Source: Amoeboaphelidium protococcarum (Eukaryota; Aphelidiomycota; Aphelidea). From it: a stretch of 64,000 nucleotides of DNA. Where the stretch lies: NCBI GenBank assembly GCA_023515745.1, contig JALECJ010000255.1, positions 1,870,001 to 1,934,000 on the forward strand, in the 5' to 3' direction. Below the pieces are notes generated by a model, which ran no database searches, was not told the DNA's origin, and saw only the letters and a program-made list of their open reading frames with translations. The position numbers and the translations under genes are program-made. Shown piece after piece: positions 11,396 to 24,021 of this stretch. The first letter of the stretch is position 1. Each line of letters opens with the position of its first letter.

Positions 11396-14300
11396 TCATT
11401 CAGAATCAGATTCTAAAGTTCGGACGTTCAATTCATGTCTGGATTGACGCGTTAGTGGTAGATGTTCATTGCTAGATGTGAGTTCAATATCTAAAGATTT
11501 ATCAGCCAGCTCCATTTACAGACGATCCAACATTACTGGATAGAATATTTTCCGAATCAATTTCATACAAATGACAGGGAGTGTGCTAAGTACCACGACC
11601 AGAATGATACTGAACCAAAAGGATCCATTGGAGTATAACTCAGCAATGAGGCCATGCAATTCAAAACTGGTCACCAAAGATATGAGGTAAGCAAGTATGA
11701 AATACATTAGCATAGAACCCCAGATGGCAAGGTGATTGTACACTGTAAAGGTGTTGGTCTCAATTGCCATGGTGGCAGTCTAGATGAGGATTCCTGCTGA
11801 ATAAGCAGCCATACCAATTGCAATGTAAGAACTTGACGAGGTGCCCGACTCGTTTATTCCCAGGCTGAACACTGCCAGAGTGATCGCCAATGTCAGAAAC
11901 GAGTGACAGAATGCTCGGAATGCCCATATTCCCATAACTTTCCCAGAGAATCTATCGCCAGCAATAGCAGCCTAGTATATGGAAGGGTTCTCTAGCACCA
12001 CATTCTCAGGCAGGTCTTTGTCAAGACAGTAGAAGAGAATTGGGAATGCAGTAAACAGAACATTATACGAACTGAGAGCAAACGTACTAAGTAAACTAGT
12101 GCCACTGAATCCGCAGTACAGTTCATACAATGCCTATAGAGCACCAATGAAAATACTCTTATAGAAGCAGTAAAGAGCGAGATAGGCGATGCGATTATAA
12201 GAGTACCGGCCGTGTATGATAATTAATCTGACCAAGAACTGGAAACTGGTGAAGCTATAATCGGCGGCTCTTGAAGCCTACAGTCCCTCTTTACCGATAA
12301 TTCCGACACCGACATGAGCATTCTAAATCATCGCCACATCATTACCACCATCACCGATAGAAAGAGTCTTAAATCCCTTCTCCTTCACCAGCCCAACAAC
12401 GGCACTTTTCTAAGATGGCGTCACTCTACAGCAAACTACAGTGGCAGCTTTATTGCACAAGCTAACGAACATCTATCTCATCTCATCATCGATCAGTATC
12501 TCATTCAAAGTACCACCATCCACAACGACTGAATATATCTCGTCATCGTCCTCATTACTGTGGTGGATGATATTCTCAATAACGGGAGAAATTACGCGAT
12601 TACTGGCAGCCCTGTATCTAGCGGCTGGTTTTCTTCTATCAGCAGATACTTGATCAAGACATTGCTTCAGCTAACTGGAAACGTCAGTCTGACTGATTGT
12701 GGAAGATACAATGAACACTTTGCCATCGCCGCTGTGAGAGATAAGATTGCAGCTTTTACCAATTTGTAAGGCAGTTTCCATCTTGTCTCCGGTGAGCATC
12801 CACACTTTCATCCCGGCATCACGGAGCATGGTAATCGTCTCCGGAACGTTATGCTAAAGTTCATCCTCAATCGCGCATATACCCAGAAATTAAAGATCCT
12901 TCTCAATCTAATCGTAAACCTTACCAACTTTCTAATCTCTATTATCTATTGAACTTTAAGCAGACTGAAGTTTGGATGCCCATTTCTAATAATCCGAAGG
13001 TGATATGTACTTTTAACCAACACAAAGAGTACGAAGTCCTTAAGATGCGAAATACTCTAGATTATTCTTGACATCTTATGGTATTCCGACACATCTGGGC
13101 AACATCATTTCATCCGCACCTTTCATGATGAGGAGAATCTAATCATCAGATGATTGCCGAACAATGACACTCATTCGCTTCCGGTCAGAGGAGAACTCCA
13201 ACACATTCAGTACTTTAAATTTTTACTTATTACCTTTGGCTTCCAAATCAATCAAATCTTTATGACGACCGCGAAACTTGTATCCAGCAAGCGAAGCTCC
13301 CAAGACCAAAGCTTCTTCATCAGGAGATTATCCTTTATACACCACACCACCATCTTCATCTTCAACCGCCGATACAGTATGACACAATGCCAAGCCTGTC
13401 CAAAATCTAGATCCGCTATCAGTATTCTGTATGGAGGACATGCGTCCATCTCTGAGATCTACCAAATTTACACAGACAGAATCGAAAACTACACTTTTAA
13501 GTTCCATCTTGTTCATAGTCAGAGTTCCAGTCTTGTCACTAAATACATACTGAATCTATCCCAGATCATCTGCCAGATTAGTATTAGATGCCACCGCAGC
13601 TTATTCCCTATCTTCATCATACATTTTAAGATCCCATGCAATGAAACACGAGGCGATATACTTTGAGATATCCAACGAAACTTTCAAAGATATCGGAATC
13701 ATAAAGGACATGAGCAGGAGCATCCTCAGAGGTATAACTAGACCGGTGAACCAGCGGCGCCTATTCAGCTGTAATTCCAAATAGTCATAATCTTCAAACT
13801 CACTCGAACTCAGAGAATTTCCAATAAATCCCATAATTACGACAATGCACAATTGCAAGATGAATATATACCGACTGGATAAGTCAACATATCTGTCCAA
13901 ATTGGTCAATTTAACTTTAGGTTTGCCCTTATTCATAGACAGCTTAGTCTCATTACCAGTATATACCGCTACACCATATATGAACTTGGTGTTCCTCAAG
14001 TGGCTTCCCTGTAGCAACAGTTGATCTGGTGTAAGACTTATCACCTCAGACCCAGTGCCTGTATTGGATTAAATTTTCAACACTGAGTCAAACTAGTAAA
14101 TTTACTTATTCGGAATCGAGCACTATACAGTACCACTGAATACTTTACACTACTCAGTGTCTAATGATTAGAGCTGCAATGGTACACGCTTAACCTTCAA
14201 ATCAGTCTCACCATCAATATTGGCAGTTTGAACAAAGCATACGCCATTATCAGTCAAAGCCTCGCCATGGTCATCAGTCAATGGCTCAGCGTAGAGGAGC

Positions 14301-14858
14301 ACTACATCACACGGAATCTCTTGCTCATTGTTCAACCTAACAATATCACCCACCATAATATCCTCGCTCTTCATCTTATCCACCACCTGACCATCCCGGA
14401 TTACAGAGAACTGGCGATTATTATTCTCCAAATCCATTCTATACCGCGCAACATCATCCAATGCCTCTTTAATCGCTGATATAGTAAAAATAACAATAAG
14501 CGGCGCCCATGTAGTTACAGGAGATACAGGAGTGATGGCTGGAAACAATTGCAGTGATGCTATAAGCAGAAAATAGCAATTCATAAATCGACTACACTAC
14601 TATTCGATAAACTAGAATATGCATGGATTACAATCTATCTAAGACTGATAAATAACAATAATACCTGAATTATTCAAATAGATTAAGAGGGAGGAACGTG
14701 ATTATACTATATTTAGTATTAGTGACTCTATTGTTGCAGAATTCCTGATTAGATGCTGATTGATTAACTTGTACTTCTCTGTACTCATCTCCATCTTCTA
14801 GTCTCTACTGTCGTCTATTAAAAAGTCTATCCACCAACTATCCAGTGGAATTACTCAT
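11396..14858 (-). CDS. P4-type ATPase (phospholipid flippase)
   Basis: Moves aminophospholipids from the outer to the cytosolic leaflet. CDS complement(11396..14591,14665..14858), 1129 residues, one 73-bp intron at 14592-14664. N-terminus [21 protein letters not shown] is the P4 hallmark; the A-domain carries NIDGETDLK (the P4-type DGET), the phosphorylation site is [11 protein letters not shown] near residue 420, and the hinge has [11 protein letters not shown] and [10 protein letters not shown]. About ten TM helices are seen, including the pair before DKTGT and six at the C-terminus. Numerous Gln are TAG/TAA. Start chosen as the first ATG of the open first exon; a Cdc50 partner is not in the window. 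Confidence 0.94.
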
Positions 14859-15307
14859 TCTATACTTAAAGTGTGGCAATTGTTAATACTACAAGGGGAG
14901 TAAAGATATTTAGTTCAGAGAGATGAGAGTGAAGCTTATTGTCGTTGCTAAGATCAAGGGGGAAGTAACAAAAGTCACAAGAGAACGACATCACAGCGAG
15001 GCAAATGTGGATTGGCGCCCAGCAATCGTTACGATGGAGTTTTTCATTATATCGCGTTTAAGTTCAATGTACAATAAAAGTTTGAGTTAATTATGCATAG
15101 ACTTTGAAAATGAATAATGATGCATTAGTTGTACTCTTGCATACAATACGGCGACATAAGAGCTCGCGTAAAGTGGACGTCGATCATCGTCGCTTTCGGT
15201 ACGCGCGACTTTACAAGACAAAATTCTAAGGCTTTTTCTATCTGAACAATAGTTATATTTCGTCACCTATTAACTGATATAATAAATAATACAATCATTT
15301 TGATAAA
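14859..15307. other. Divergent intergenic region
   Basis: Shared upstream region of the flippase (minus) and malate dehydrogenase (plus). No gene seen. Confidence 0.4.
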
Positions 15308-16371
15308 ATGAACAGCTTAGTATTCAAGAGAACTTTGGCAGCTGCGAGCGGCGTAAGTTTTATAGTGCTAAATCTTTGAATTTTATAACCATATTATATA
15401 ACACCATTTTAATAATAATGTAGCCAAACAAGTATAAGGTTTCCGTTCTGGGTGCCAGCGGTGGTATTGGTTAGCCTCTGTCGCTTCTGTTGAAGTAGTC
15501 TCCATACATTTCGCACCTCTCGCTGTATGACATTGTCAATACTCCTGGTGTGGCTGCAGACTTGTCCCATATCAACACCGGCGCCAAGGTTACCGGACAC
15601 AAGGGAGACGCGGAGTTGAGTAAGGCTCTGGAAGGCTGCGATGTGGTCGTTATTCCAGCGGGAGTTCCTCGTAAGCCAGGTATGACGCGCGATGACTTGT
15701 TCAACATCAATGCATCCATTGTCAAGAACTTGGCATCCAAGATTGCTGAGGTTTGTCCTGAGGCTTTCACTCTGGTCATCTCGAATCCGGTCAACTCTAC
15801 CGTGCCTATCGTCGCTGAGACTTTCAAGAAGTTTGGTACTTACAATCCTAGACGCGTTTTCGGTGTCACGACTCTGGATGTGGTCCGTGCCAATACCTTT
15901 GTCGGTGAGATGAGACAGGCTGATCCTACCAAGGTGAAGATTACTGTAGTGGGTGGCCACTCTGGTCCGACTATTGTGCCATTGTTGAGCCAGTCTGGAT
16001 TCTCTTTCAGCCAGTCTGAAGTCGAGGCTCTGACCAAGCGTATCCAGTATGGTGGTGATGAAGTTGTGAAGGCTAAGGATGGTGCTGGTAGTGCTACGCT
16101 GTCAATGGCTTATGCTGGTGCTAACTTTACTACATCTCTGCTGCGTGCTCTGGGTGGAGAACGCGGTATTGTTGAGCCAACCTTTGTTGAATCCAATGTT
16201 ATGCCTGAAGTTCCATACTTTTCATCCAATGTTGAACTGGCTGTCGGTGGTGTTGGTAAGATTCATCCTGTGGGTCAGGTGAATGCCTATGAGTAAAAGT
16301 TGCTGGATGCTTGTATTCCAGAGCTGAAGAAGAATATCTAGAAGGGTATCGACTTCGCCGAAAATAACTGA
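15308..16371 (+). CDS. MDH2: Mitochondrial malate dehydrogenase
   Basis: NAD-dependent malate/oxaloacetate conversion in the TCA cycle. CDS join(15308..15352,15424..16371), 330 residues, intron 71 bp. Exon 1 encodes a short basic presequence ([15 protein letters not shown]) and the intron falls at the mature start [20 protein letters not shown]; the Q of GIGQ is TAG, matching the invariant Gln of the family. [18 protein letters not shown] contains the mobile-loop arginines, [10 protein letters not shown] and [10 protein letters not shown] follow, and [14 protein letters not shown] holds the catalytic His. Codon use is unusually GC-rich and biased, as expected for high expression. TGA stop. 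Confidence 0.97.
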
Positions 16372-16523
16372 GATCTTGATCTTTACGTTATTTGGCAGTT
16401 GAACTACAGTAATCATGACTCTTAAGATTTAAAAATCATTATTTTACATCAGTTCTTTATAGCTTTTGAATGTCTTTATTTATAAAAATTTCAATCTTAT
16501 TATAATTCAAAATTGCATATCAT

Positions 16524-18156
16524 TCAAATTAAATTCGTCAATTCATTAAGCACGCTGGAAGAGTCAAGACGCAGCGCATAGTTCTGCTCCCAAGCCATAG
16601 CGATTACTCTTTTCAGCCCTTCCACGCGGCCGTCCTAGATCTACTCAACGATAGCCAGTCTTCCGCCATTGACCACTTGATAGCTAATCTCATCTTTAGG
16701 AACTCCTTCCCACGCAGTTTGCCTATTGAGCAATTCAGCCATGATGACCGCACCGGCAAAGACATCGCGTTTAGCTCTATGTATATCCAGCACAGGCTCT
16801 TTCAACAGAACCTCAGGAGCAGAATAGCTCAGCGTTTATCCCTGCAATGCATTCCAGTCCAAACCTGCAACTGCCATCGAGCTTCCCAACACAGTACATA
16901 TACCAAAGTCTGTTAAGCATACTCTGAGTTGACCAGAGGACGTATCAATCAGATAATTACTTGCCTTAATATCATTATGCACAACACCGGCAGAATGCAA
17001 AATATTGATGGCAGCGAATATATCAATAGAAAGCGATTTAACCACATCATACGTCCATGGCGAATCCTGCACTAAAGGGCATTTACCAGTGATCAAGCCA
17101 TTAAGTGAGCCATGAGGATAATGAAACATAACTATGACCATCCGGTTAATATCAAAGCCAGCAAGTTTGGCAATATGAGCGCTCTCTCTAAAGCGCCACA
17201 TCAAAGCAACCTCTTACTGGAAAGCAGGCAAATTAGCATTGGAATTGCTGTACTTTCCAACAAACATCTGACGCTCAAAAGGCTTTATTGGGTGAGTAGC
17301 TGGAACAGACAGCATCTCCACAAGCCAAATAGAGCCCTGACCACCTGAAAAGAGTTAAGAATTAGGAACCTGCTTAAAGTTTAAGCCTTCCACCAACTAA
17401 AGAAAACCTGGAATAGAGATTTCGTAAGATGATGGCAGCATAGTTGTACCTTGCATAGCAGTTGATACCATCGGAGTAATCATTGTGCTTCCAGTGTAAG
17501 TTTAGGATCTTGTGTTATTTGCAGAATATGCAAGCTTGTTCGTCAGTGTACGCGTGCGATGCATCTTATAACGGAATATCAGGCCCAGCACACAGAACAT
17601 AACCACAAATATCGCGGCACCTATTGCTGCCATAGAAGTGATGAAACTGCTACTCACAGTGTTTGCGCTGGTTCCAGATAGATCGTTGTTGCTATTTACT
17701 GATGTAGTAACGGAAACAGCAGTAGACTTCGCGTCATGCCAAGACCAACCAAACGCTACAGAAGTGCCAGAACTCATTGATTATGTGGAGGTGGATTAGG
17801 AGAGAGTAGGAGTAGATGGAGTCACGGACGTAGTGGTGATAACTGCAGTGGTAGAACTTGTAACCATCACCGTAGTAGTTAATGTAGTAGTAGGCACAGC
17901 AGTTGTCGTTGTGGTGGTAGTGGTGGTCGGCGTAGTGGTGGTAGTCGTAGTAGTCGTAGTACTTGTTGTCGTGGTTGTAGTTGGCGTACTAGTAGTAGTT
18001 GTTGTAGTGGTAGTAGTCGTGGTAGTAGTGGGCGTAGTGGTGATGGTAGTTGTTGTTGTCGTTGTAGTAGTAGTAGTAGTAGTGGTGGTGGTGGTGGTAC
18101 TAGTAGTAGTAGTAGTGGTAGTGGTAGTAGTAGTAGTTGTTGTTGTCGTGGACGTG

Positions 18157-18188
<32 letters not shown>

Positions 18189-19745
18189 TGTTGTGCTAGT
18201 AATTGGCCTAAAACAGACTTGAGGAACACTTGTATGTGTATTCGCAACGCGAATATCTTGATACTTTGCAAAATAATAACCACCAAGTGTCTGGGTTATC
18301 GAGCCAGTCCTATTACTATTGTAAAGTGTGAGCGGCATAGTATCATAATAGCCTTGCACTATCAGGCCTCCACCGTTACCAATCAAGACTCTCTGAATGT
18401 AATCATTACCAGAACTACGAGTGTCATATAAATACTTTCCATACTGGTTAAATTTGACAAGAGTAGAGTATGCGCCAGGAATACTGACTTAGTTACACAA
18501 ACCATCGACTATATCCATCTATGCTGATGTAGTATACGCCCCGACGAATATATCAGAATTTGAATCAACGGCCACCGACTAAGTCTAATCAAGCAAAGAT
18601 CCATCAAGAGATGCGACAAACGCCAAAGAACCATCTGGGGCAAAAGAGGCAACAAATCCACCACTCGAGCCCCGCGGTTATATAGTTCCAATTACACTGC
18701 CGTCAACCCCGTAGAATCTCAGAGGCTTCGCTCCCGCCGTATAAGTACCAGACACAACGATATTTCCGTTGGGCCCAACTTTTAAACCACTTACCGACGG
18801 AGATGCATCATCAATACGAATGGCCCACTGATAGTGACCAGTACTATTAAATTTCATTATGAACTAAGCAGACGCATTATTACACTGTTGAGGAGTAACG
18901 ATAGTTCTTCCAGCACCATCAGTCACTCCAAGCAAACCCACAGGAACCTGATACCCATTTTGAATGGTTGTGCCGTTTTGGAAGCTTCCATGCAAGTAAA
19001 CGTCGTTTGTAGTCTTAGAGGCGCCTACGTAGCCGCACCAAGATTACGAGGCATACCCAATAAGCGCAGTCCACAACAGATTGCCACTGGAATCAACCTT
19101 CCTAAGTGTACATAAATTGCCAGTCGTGGAAAAGGCCAAGCTTTTATAAGTGTACGCGATTGTCTAACCGCCTGAATTATCAGTCTGCAGGCAATTGTTA
19201 GACCCATCAAAAGCTGCGGCGCCATAGAATGGTTTTGGTCCAACGTAATAAGCATACTGCACAGAGCCGTCAGATGCAAATTTGACATGGTAGAACATAT
19301 AAGATGTGTGCTACGGGACAGTGTGAATGAGTACAGAGTTTCTTCGGATGCTCATCGCAGCGGGACCGGCATAGAGGGCGCCCACCGTCAGAAAGCCGCC
19401 GTTATTGTCAGGTGCCATACTATAGGAATAAGAGCCTTGATTGCCGTACATTGATACTGTCCACAATATTTGACCTGTTGCACCACTCATCTTCAAAAAA
19501 GATGAGGCATACAAACCATTAGCGTAGTTGTTAGAATACTAATACGCGCCAAGATAGCTGTTATAAACCGTGGTTTAAACCGAGGTATACCACCAAGTGT
19601 GATAAAAGTCCCCATTAGAATCCGTGATTGTATCACCATAATTCAGATAATTGCCGTACAACGTTAATATAAACGAAACATTAGCACTATCAGCAGCGAG
19701 TCTACTCACACAGCAAGCAACTATAACTAAATACAATAGCATCAT
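16524..19745 (-). CDS. Receptor-like kinase: signal peptide, repeat ectodomain, Thr-rich stalk, TM, cytosolic kinase
   Basis: One uninterrupted frame of 1073 residues under the Gln code (ATG 19745, TGA 16524-16526), so what looks like a mucin and a kinase is a single type I receptor kinase. Signal peptide 1-18 (MMLLYLVIVACCVSRLA). Ectodomain about 19-515 has repeated segments of the kind G-N-x-x-W-T and D-G-S-x-x-x (LYLHGSF, IVVSGTY, IFVGAY), resembling beta-propeller SBBP-type repeats. A nearly pure Thr stalk spans about 518-640. TM about 702-726. Kinase about 790-1070: GGQGSIW loop, K in VGKYSN, alphaC Glu in FQQEVALM, catalytic HNDIKASN (HRD is HND), DFG, SAPEVL. All catalytic residues are present, so it should be active; the group looks TKL-like but Tyr versus Ser/Thr specificity is unclear. 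Confidence 0.82.
17840..18200. repeat. Trinucleotide-like microsatellite coding the Thr stalk
   Basis: GTA/GTG/GTT/GTC-type triplets on the plus strand (ACN Thr codons on minus) run for about 360 bp with few interruptions. Mixed synonymous Thr codons show that selection, or at least the reading frame, is kept rather than simple slippage. Confidence 0.8.
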
Positions 19746-20435
19746 ATCAATATTGTTGACGACAATTAGTAAATAGTTAGAAAATTGCTGTGTAAATCAA
19801 TTGTCAGAAAGAGATGGAAAGCTTATGGTCACTCTAAACTATATATGCTAGCATCCGGTACCTGTGTGATTGGGTTATAATGTTTTGTTGATAAAAGTCC
19901 TAAAAATAGCACATGGAGGTCTGGTGATTATATTTCACTAATTTCTGGACAATTCTGCTAGCAAGAATATGTCAACAAAGTATTGCTTACCTGCGTCTAA
20001 TTTGTAGTATCATCAATTGCATTGAAATCGCTGAAGAAAATCACATTACATACTCGCGTAGTGATAAAATCTCTTCCAGTAGTGTCGTTACACTTACGCA
20101 AAAGGCTGTACAATGATCAATATTGGGCAACACAGACAGAGAAATACGGTTCAAAAAGTATGGTGACAAATTTAATACATCTTATCCGCCCAATATACTC
20201 AAGTGGCCCTTCTTCTATGTTTTCATATAATAGAATTATACTGACCCAGTTTAGCGTCAAGTGTCAAAATCGCCCATGAAACAGAAGAATGCCAAACTTC
20301 ATCAAAGTTGTCGCGCCTCTGTTTCTGTAACGTCCACTAAAGCGCGTCGGAACATAATTCTTCTTAACATTGAAACTTTCTTTGACTATTTCACTACTAT
20401 AATAGGCTATCTGACCAAACATCTTATTATTAATA
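19746..20435. other. Divergent intergenic region
   Basis: About 690 bp between the receptor kinase (minus) and the Sec10-like gene (plus). Some frames are open in the TGA-only code but none shows a recognisable domain. Confidence 0.4.
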
Positions 20436-21406
20436 ATGACATTGAAAACCGAGCTACTATAATTTCTGGTACTTGATTTTGAAATGTTCATACTAACTAT
20501 CTGATATCTTTGTAACATTTATCAATTTGAGTGTAGAACAATTTTGATCAGAATCGATACATTGAGGATATTTGCGTACGAGCCAAGTCATTGTCTTCCT
20601 CCTCTCTCAGCAATTAGAATACCCAACTACCAAATGCAGAATACGCTCATCTGCTCTCAGCGTTTAATCTCCAGTTAGAAGAGTTGATGAAGATGAAGAA
20701 GCAGGTAACGCGGAGATTTGATGACTTGGAAGATTAACTTCTGGCAGCGGAGAGTTCACACAATAACAAGATGGATGAACTGCAGTAAGAACACAAGGTA
20801 TTCTGATTATCTTTATAACATGGCTAATTATCATTGCTCTCCCCTCTGCATTGAGTCTATAAATGTAGAATTTATCAGATAAATACCATTAATTGGAAGA
20901 TAAAATGATCACTGTCGGTGCTTCATCTATCAAGACTAGAGATCATTTGAAGCAGCTGGATGACTTGAAGAGTAAAGCAGTGGAAGCAAAGGACCTACTC
21001 AGTATATTTACAGATTTGAGTGATGGAAATTTATCACGGCTCGACCTGTTGAAGAATTCTAACAATTTCCAGAATAAGGTCAAGTGCTGTGATCTACTGT
21101 TGAAATTGGACAAGATCACGAGAGAGGTTGGTGAGTTGCCACAGGGTAAGAGAGCGCGTGAGGAGTATGAACAGTATGCAGAGCTATTTGAACAATCCAT
21201 CATTCATGAGTACGAGTCTGCATACAAAGACCAAGACTAGGACGGTGTAAAGGTAAATTAGTAGTGAGTTACAATTTATATAACGTGTTTGTGAGTAAAT
21301 ATAAATGTAGGCTTGTCAAGGCATTCTATTTAAATTGAAAGGAGATAGTGGACTGGCTAGCGGTGCGCAATTACCGGGTGATTTTAATGCGTAGATGTTG
21401 ACATGA
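20436..21406 (+). CDS. Sec10/EXOC5-like protein, N-terminal third only
   Basis: Proposed CDS join(20436..20468,20537..20797,20869..21252,21311..21406), 257 residues, TGA at 21404-21406. Exons 2-3 form a long coiled coil (MKMKKQVTRRFDDLEDQLL ... ITVGASSIKTRDHLKQLDDL, KAVEAKDLLSIFTDLSDGN, LLLKLDKITREVGELP, IHEYESAY) whose order resembles the N-terminal part of exocyst Sec10 (there: LGDQLE, RAVEAQKLMKYFNEF, ELPFDRFSEVK). Exon 4 gives ACQGILFKLKG and then stops, where Sec10 should continue for about 450 more residues. No further Sec10 coding was seen before QCR9 and the satellite. The first exon (11 codons) is inferred from a fitting 68-bp intron. It could be a truncated gene, a pseudogene fragment, or a different coiled-coil protein. 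Confidence 0.5.
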
Positions 21407-21698
21407 CTGCACTAATAATTATGAACGTTTGATTATTATTGACACTGCCACTTGTTTTTGTGTAAATTTTAATCACTATAATGGGAAGGCATTGACTAAA
21501 TTATGGGTAAAATAACGTAATATAACGGCAAATCTATAACCAAGTAGACAAGTGGAGATGACTTCAGATATCAATTTATTTCGCTCAGCCAGCGCGTCAA
21601 TCTCACTACTAATACTTGTGTTCAATATCCTTCCATTGACGCTACATATATTAAGAATAAGAGTTGAGCAGCCTTTGTAGACATTGTAGAATATAAAA

Positions 21699-21918
21699 TC
21701 ATACTCCTCTATTGATATAGTCCCACAGCGAGTCTGTGAATTTAGTGTATCCCATCTCAAAGAAGAATGCACCAGTGATCAGCGTTCCGATAAACACTAC
21801 ATGTATACACATACGCCATAGGAGTTGAAAGATATAATAATACTAAGCTGATAGACAATTAATTACCTGGCTTCTTTCTTAAAAATCTCACTGCAGGCTT
21901 TGAGATTGATGATAGCAT
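21699..21918 (-). CDS. UQCR10: Cytochrome bc1 complex subunit 9 (QCR9/UQCR10)
   Basis: Single-TM subunit of respiratory complex III in the inner mitochondrial membrane. CDS complement(21699..21796,21867..21918), 49 residues, 70-bp intron. Exon 1 encodes MLSSISKPAVRFLRKKP and exon 2 continues VFIGTLITGAFFFEMGY and SLWDYINRGV then TGA. This matches yeast Qcr9 and human UQCR10 (KRNAVFVGTIFAGAFVF; YDHINEGKLW) in length, TM position and the following amphipathic segment, but ends about ten residues earlier (human 63, yeast 66). The bases to the TGA at 21473 are 3' flank. Confidence 0.85.
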
Positions 21919-22194
21919 AATTGTTATAGTTTCGGTTCTTTTTAAAATACTATTTCCAAAAGGTACAATATAAGAAGAGAAGAAAGAAAGAGCCTCCGAT
22001 GACGATAAGGCCAAAGGAAAAGGAAATCAGTGATGATCACTTACCTTAACGCGAGTGCATAACACAATATACTGTATAAGAGGAAGCAATAAGCAATAGA
22101 GGGAAGCTCGTAGTTTTTTTAATATTTTATATGCAGTCCTCATACACAGGAGTGGTATAGAAGAGTCGCATCACTCATTTTGTAATCGAAGCGA

Positions 22195-23849
22195 GTGACT
22201 GACACTTTGTTACTTCTCCATCGCGTTCCCAGTAACAAAGTGTTATTCGTCAACTACTTGGTCGAAACTATGTCTGGCGACTTCATACAAGATTCGCTGG
22301 TTGCTTATGATTATTAAATTTACTTTAATCGCAAAGTCGAAGTAATTGTCTCGTTATTGTGACATTACCAGGTGAATAACACTTTGTTACACACCCATCG
22401 CGTTCTCAGTAACAAAGTGTTATTCATCAACTACTTGGTCAAACTTATGTCTGGCGACTTCAAATATGGTTCTCTGGTTGCTTATGATTATTAAATTTAC
22501 CTTTATCGCAAAATCGGAGTAATTGTCTCGTTATTGTGACAATACCAGGTGAATAACACTTTGTTACACCCCCATCGCGTTCTCAGTAACAAAGTGTTAT
22601 TCATGTACTACATGGTCAAAACTATGTCTGGCATCTTGAAATTGGATTCGCTTGTTGCTCATGATTATTAAATTTACTTTTATCGCAAAATCGGAGTAAT
22701 TGTGTCGTTATTGTGACAATACCAGGTGAATAACACTTTGTTACACACCCATCGCGTTCCCAGTAACAAAGTGTTATTCATGTACTACATGGTCAAAACT
22801 ATGTCTGGCGACTTCATACAAGATTCGCTGGTTGCTTATGATTATTAAATTTACCTTTATCGCAAAATCGGAGTAATTGTCTCGTTATTGTGACATTACC
22901 AGGTGAATAACACTTTGTTACACACCCATCGCGTTCCGAATAACAAAGTGTTATTCATGTACTACATGGTCAAAACTATGTCTGGCGACTTCATACAAGA
23001 TTCGCTGGTTGCTTATGATTATTAAATTTACTTTAATCGCAAAGTCGAAGTAATTGTCTCGTTATTGTGACATTACCAGGTGAATAACACTTTGTTACAC
23101 ACCCATCGCGTTCTCAGTAACAAAGTGTTATTCATCAACTACTTGGTCAAACTTATGTCTGGCGACTTCAAATATGGTTCTCTGGTTGCTTATGATTATT
23201 AAATTTACCTTTATCGCAAAATCGGAGTAATTGTCTCGTTATTGTGACATTACCAGGTGAATAACACTTTGTTACACACCCATCGCGTTCCCAGTAACAA
23301 AGTGTTATTCATCAACTACATGATCAACTTTATGTCTGTCATCTTGAAATTGGATTTCCTGGTTGCTTATGATTATAAAATTTACCTTTATTGCAACTCG
23401 GAGTAATTGTGTCGTTATTGTGACAATACCAGGAGAGTAACACTTTGTTACACCCCCATCGCGTTCCGAATAACAAAGTGTTATTCATGTACTACATGGT
23501 CAAAACTATGTCTGGCATCTTGAAATTGGATTCGCTTGTTGCTCATGATTATTAAATTTACCTTTATCGCAAAATCGGAGTAATTGTGTCGTTATTGTGA
23601 CAATACCAGGTGAATAACACTTTGTTACACACCCATCGCGTTCCCAGTAACAAAGTGTTATTCATGTACTACATGGTCAAAACTATGTCTGGCAACTTAA
23701 AATTGGATACCCAACTTTTAATGATGAAAGTTATCATATTTAGCGCAAAGCCTGAGTTAGATTTTTGTTTTGTTGCGACAACACCAGGCGAATAACACTT
23801 TGTTACTCCATACACGCGTGCCAGTAACAAAGTGTTACTGCCTTCAGCA
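22195..23849. repeat. 177-bp tandem satellite, block A (ten hairpin copies)
   Basis: Ten copies of the motif CACTTTGTTAC start at 22203, 22380, 22557, 22734, 22911, 23088, 23265, 23441, 23618 and 23796 (approximate to a base), a period of 176-178 bp. Most units contain a perfect 17-bp inverted repeat, GAATAACACTTTGTTAC and its complement, around an 18-base loop with CCATCGCG. Between hairpins lie conserved pieces such as ATGTCTGGCGACTTCA and ATGATTATTAAATTTAC. No ORF is conserved between units. The block ends at the Copia LTR. Confidence 0.95.
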
Positions 23850-24021
23850 TAATAGAATAAGAAATATGCCTGTTGAATGATGTCAATATATTTCTTAACC
23901 CCTACAAGATCACTATTCATTCACTATAGATATTGGATGCGTTATCGATCAGATACTGCGCCACTTGTACTGCGCCACTTTACCTGCGCCATAATTAATC
24001 TGAATTGATCATAATCTGATA
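23850..24021 (-). repeat. Copia 3' LTR
   Basis: 172 bp, starts TAATAGAATAAG and ends ATCTGATA on the plus strand. Contains three short GCGCCA repeats (ACTGCGCCACTTGTACTGCG region). Reads as identical to the LTR at 29727-29898. A purine-rich stretch (ACGGGGGC on minus) precedes it and may be the polypurine tract. Confidence 0.93.

Noticed and set aside
15409-15960. Long minus-strand frame opposite malate dehydrogenase
   Set aside because: Shadow of a strongly biased, conserved enzyme gene on the plus strand.
17833-18222. Plus-strand open frame of almost pure valine
   Set aside because: It is the reverse strand of the Thr-codon stalk of the receptor kinase; the minus strand gives a protein with signal peptide, TM and kinase in the same frame.
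20264-20518. Minus-strand frame of about 84 residues upstream of the Sec10-like gene
   Set aside because: No recognisable domain, overlaps the proposed Sec10 first exon, and such lengths are expected by chance when only TGA terminates.
21476-21772. 98-codon minus-strand frame
   Set aside because: Out of frame with and overlapping QCR9 exon 2 and its 3' flank; QCR9 explains the locus far better.
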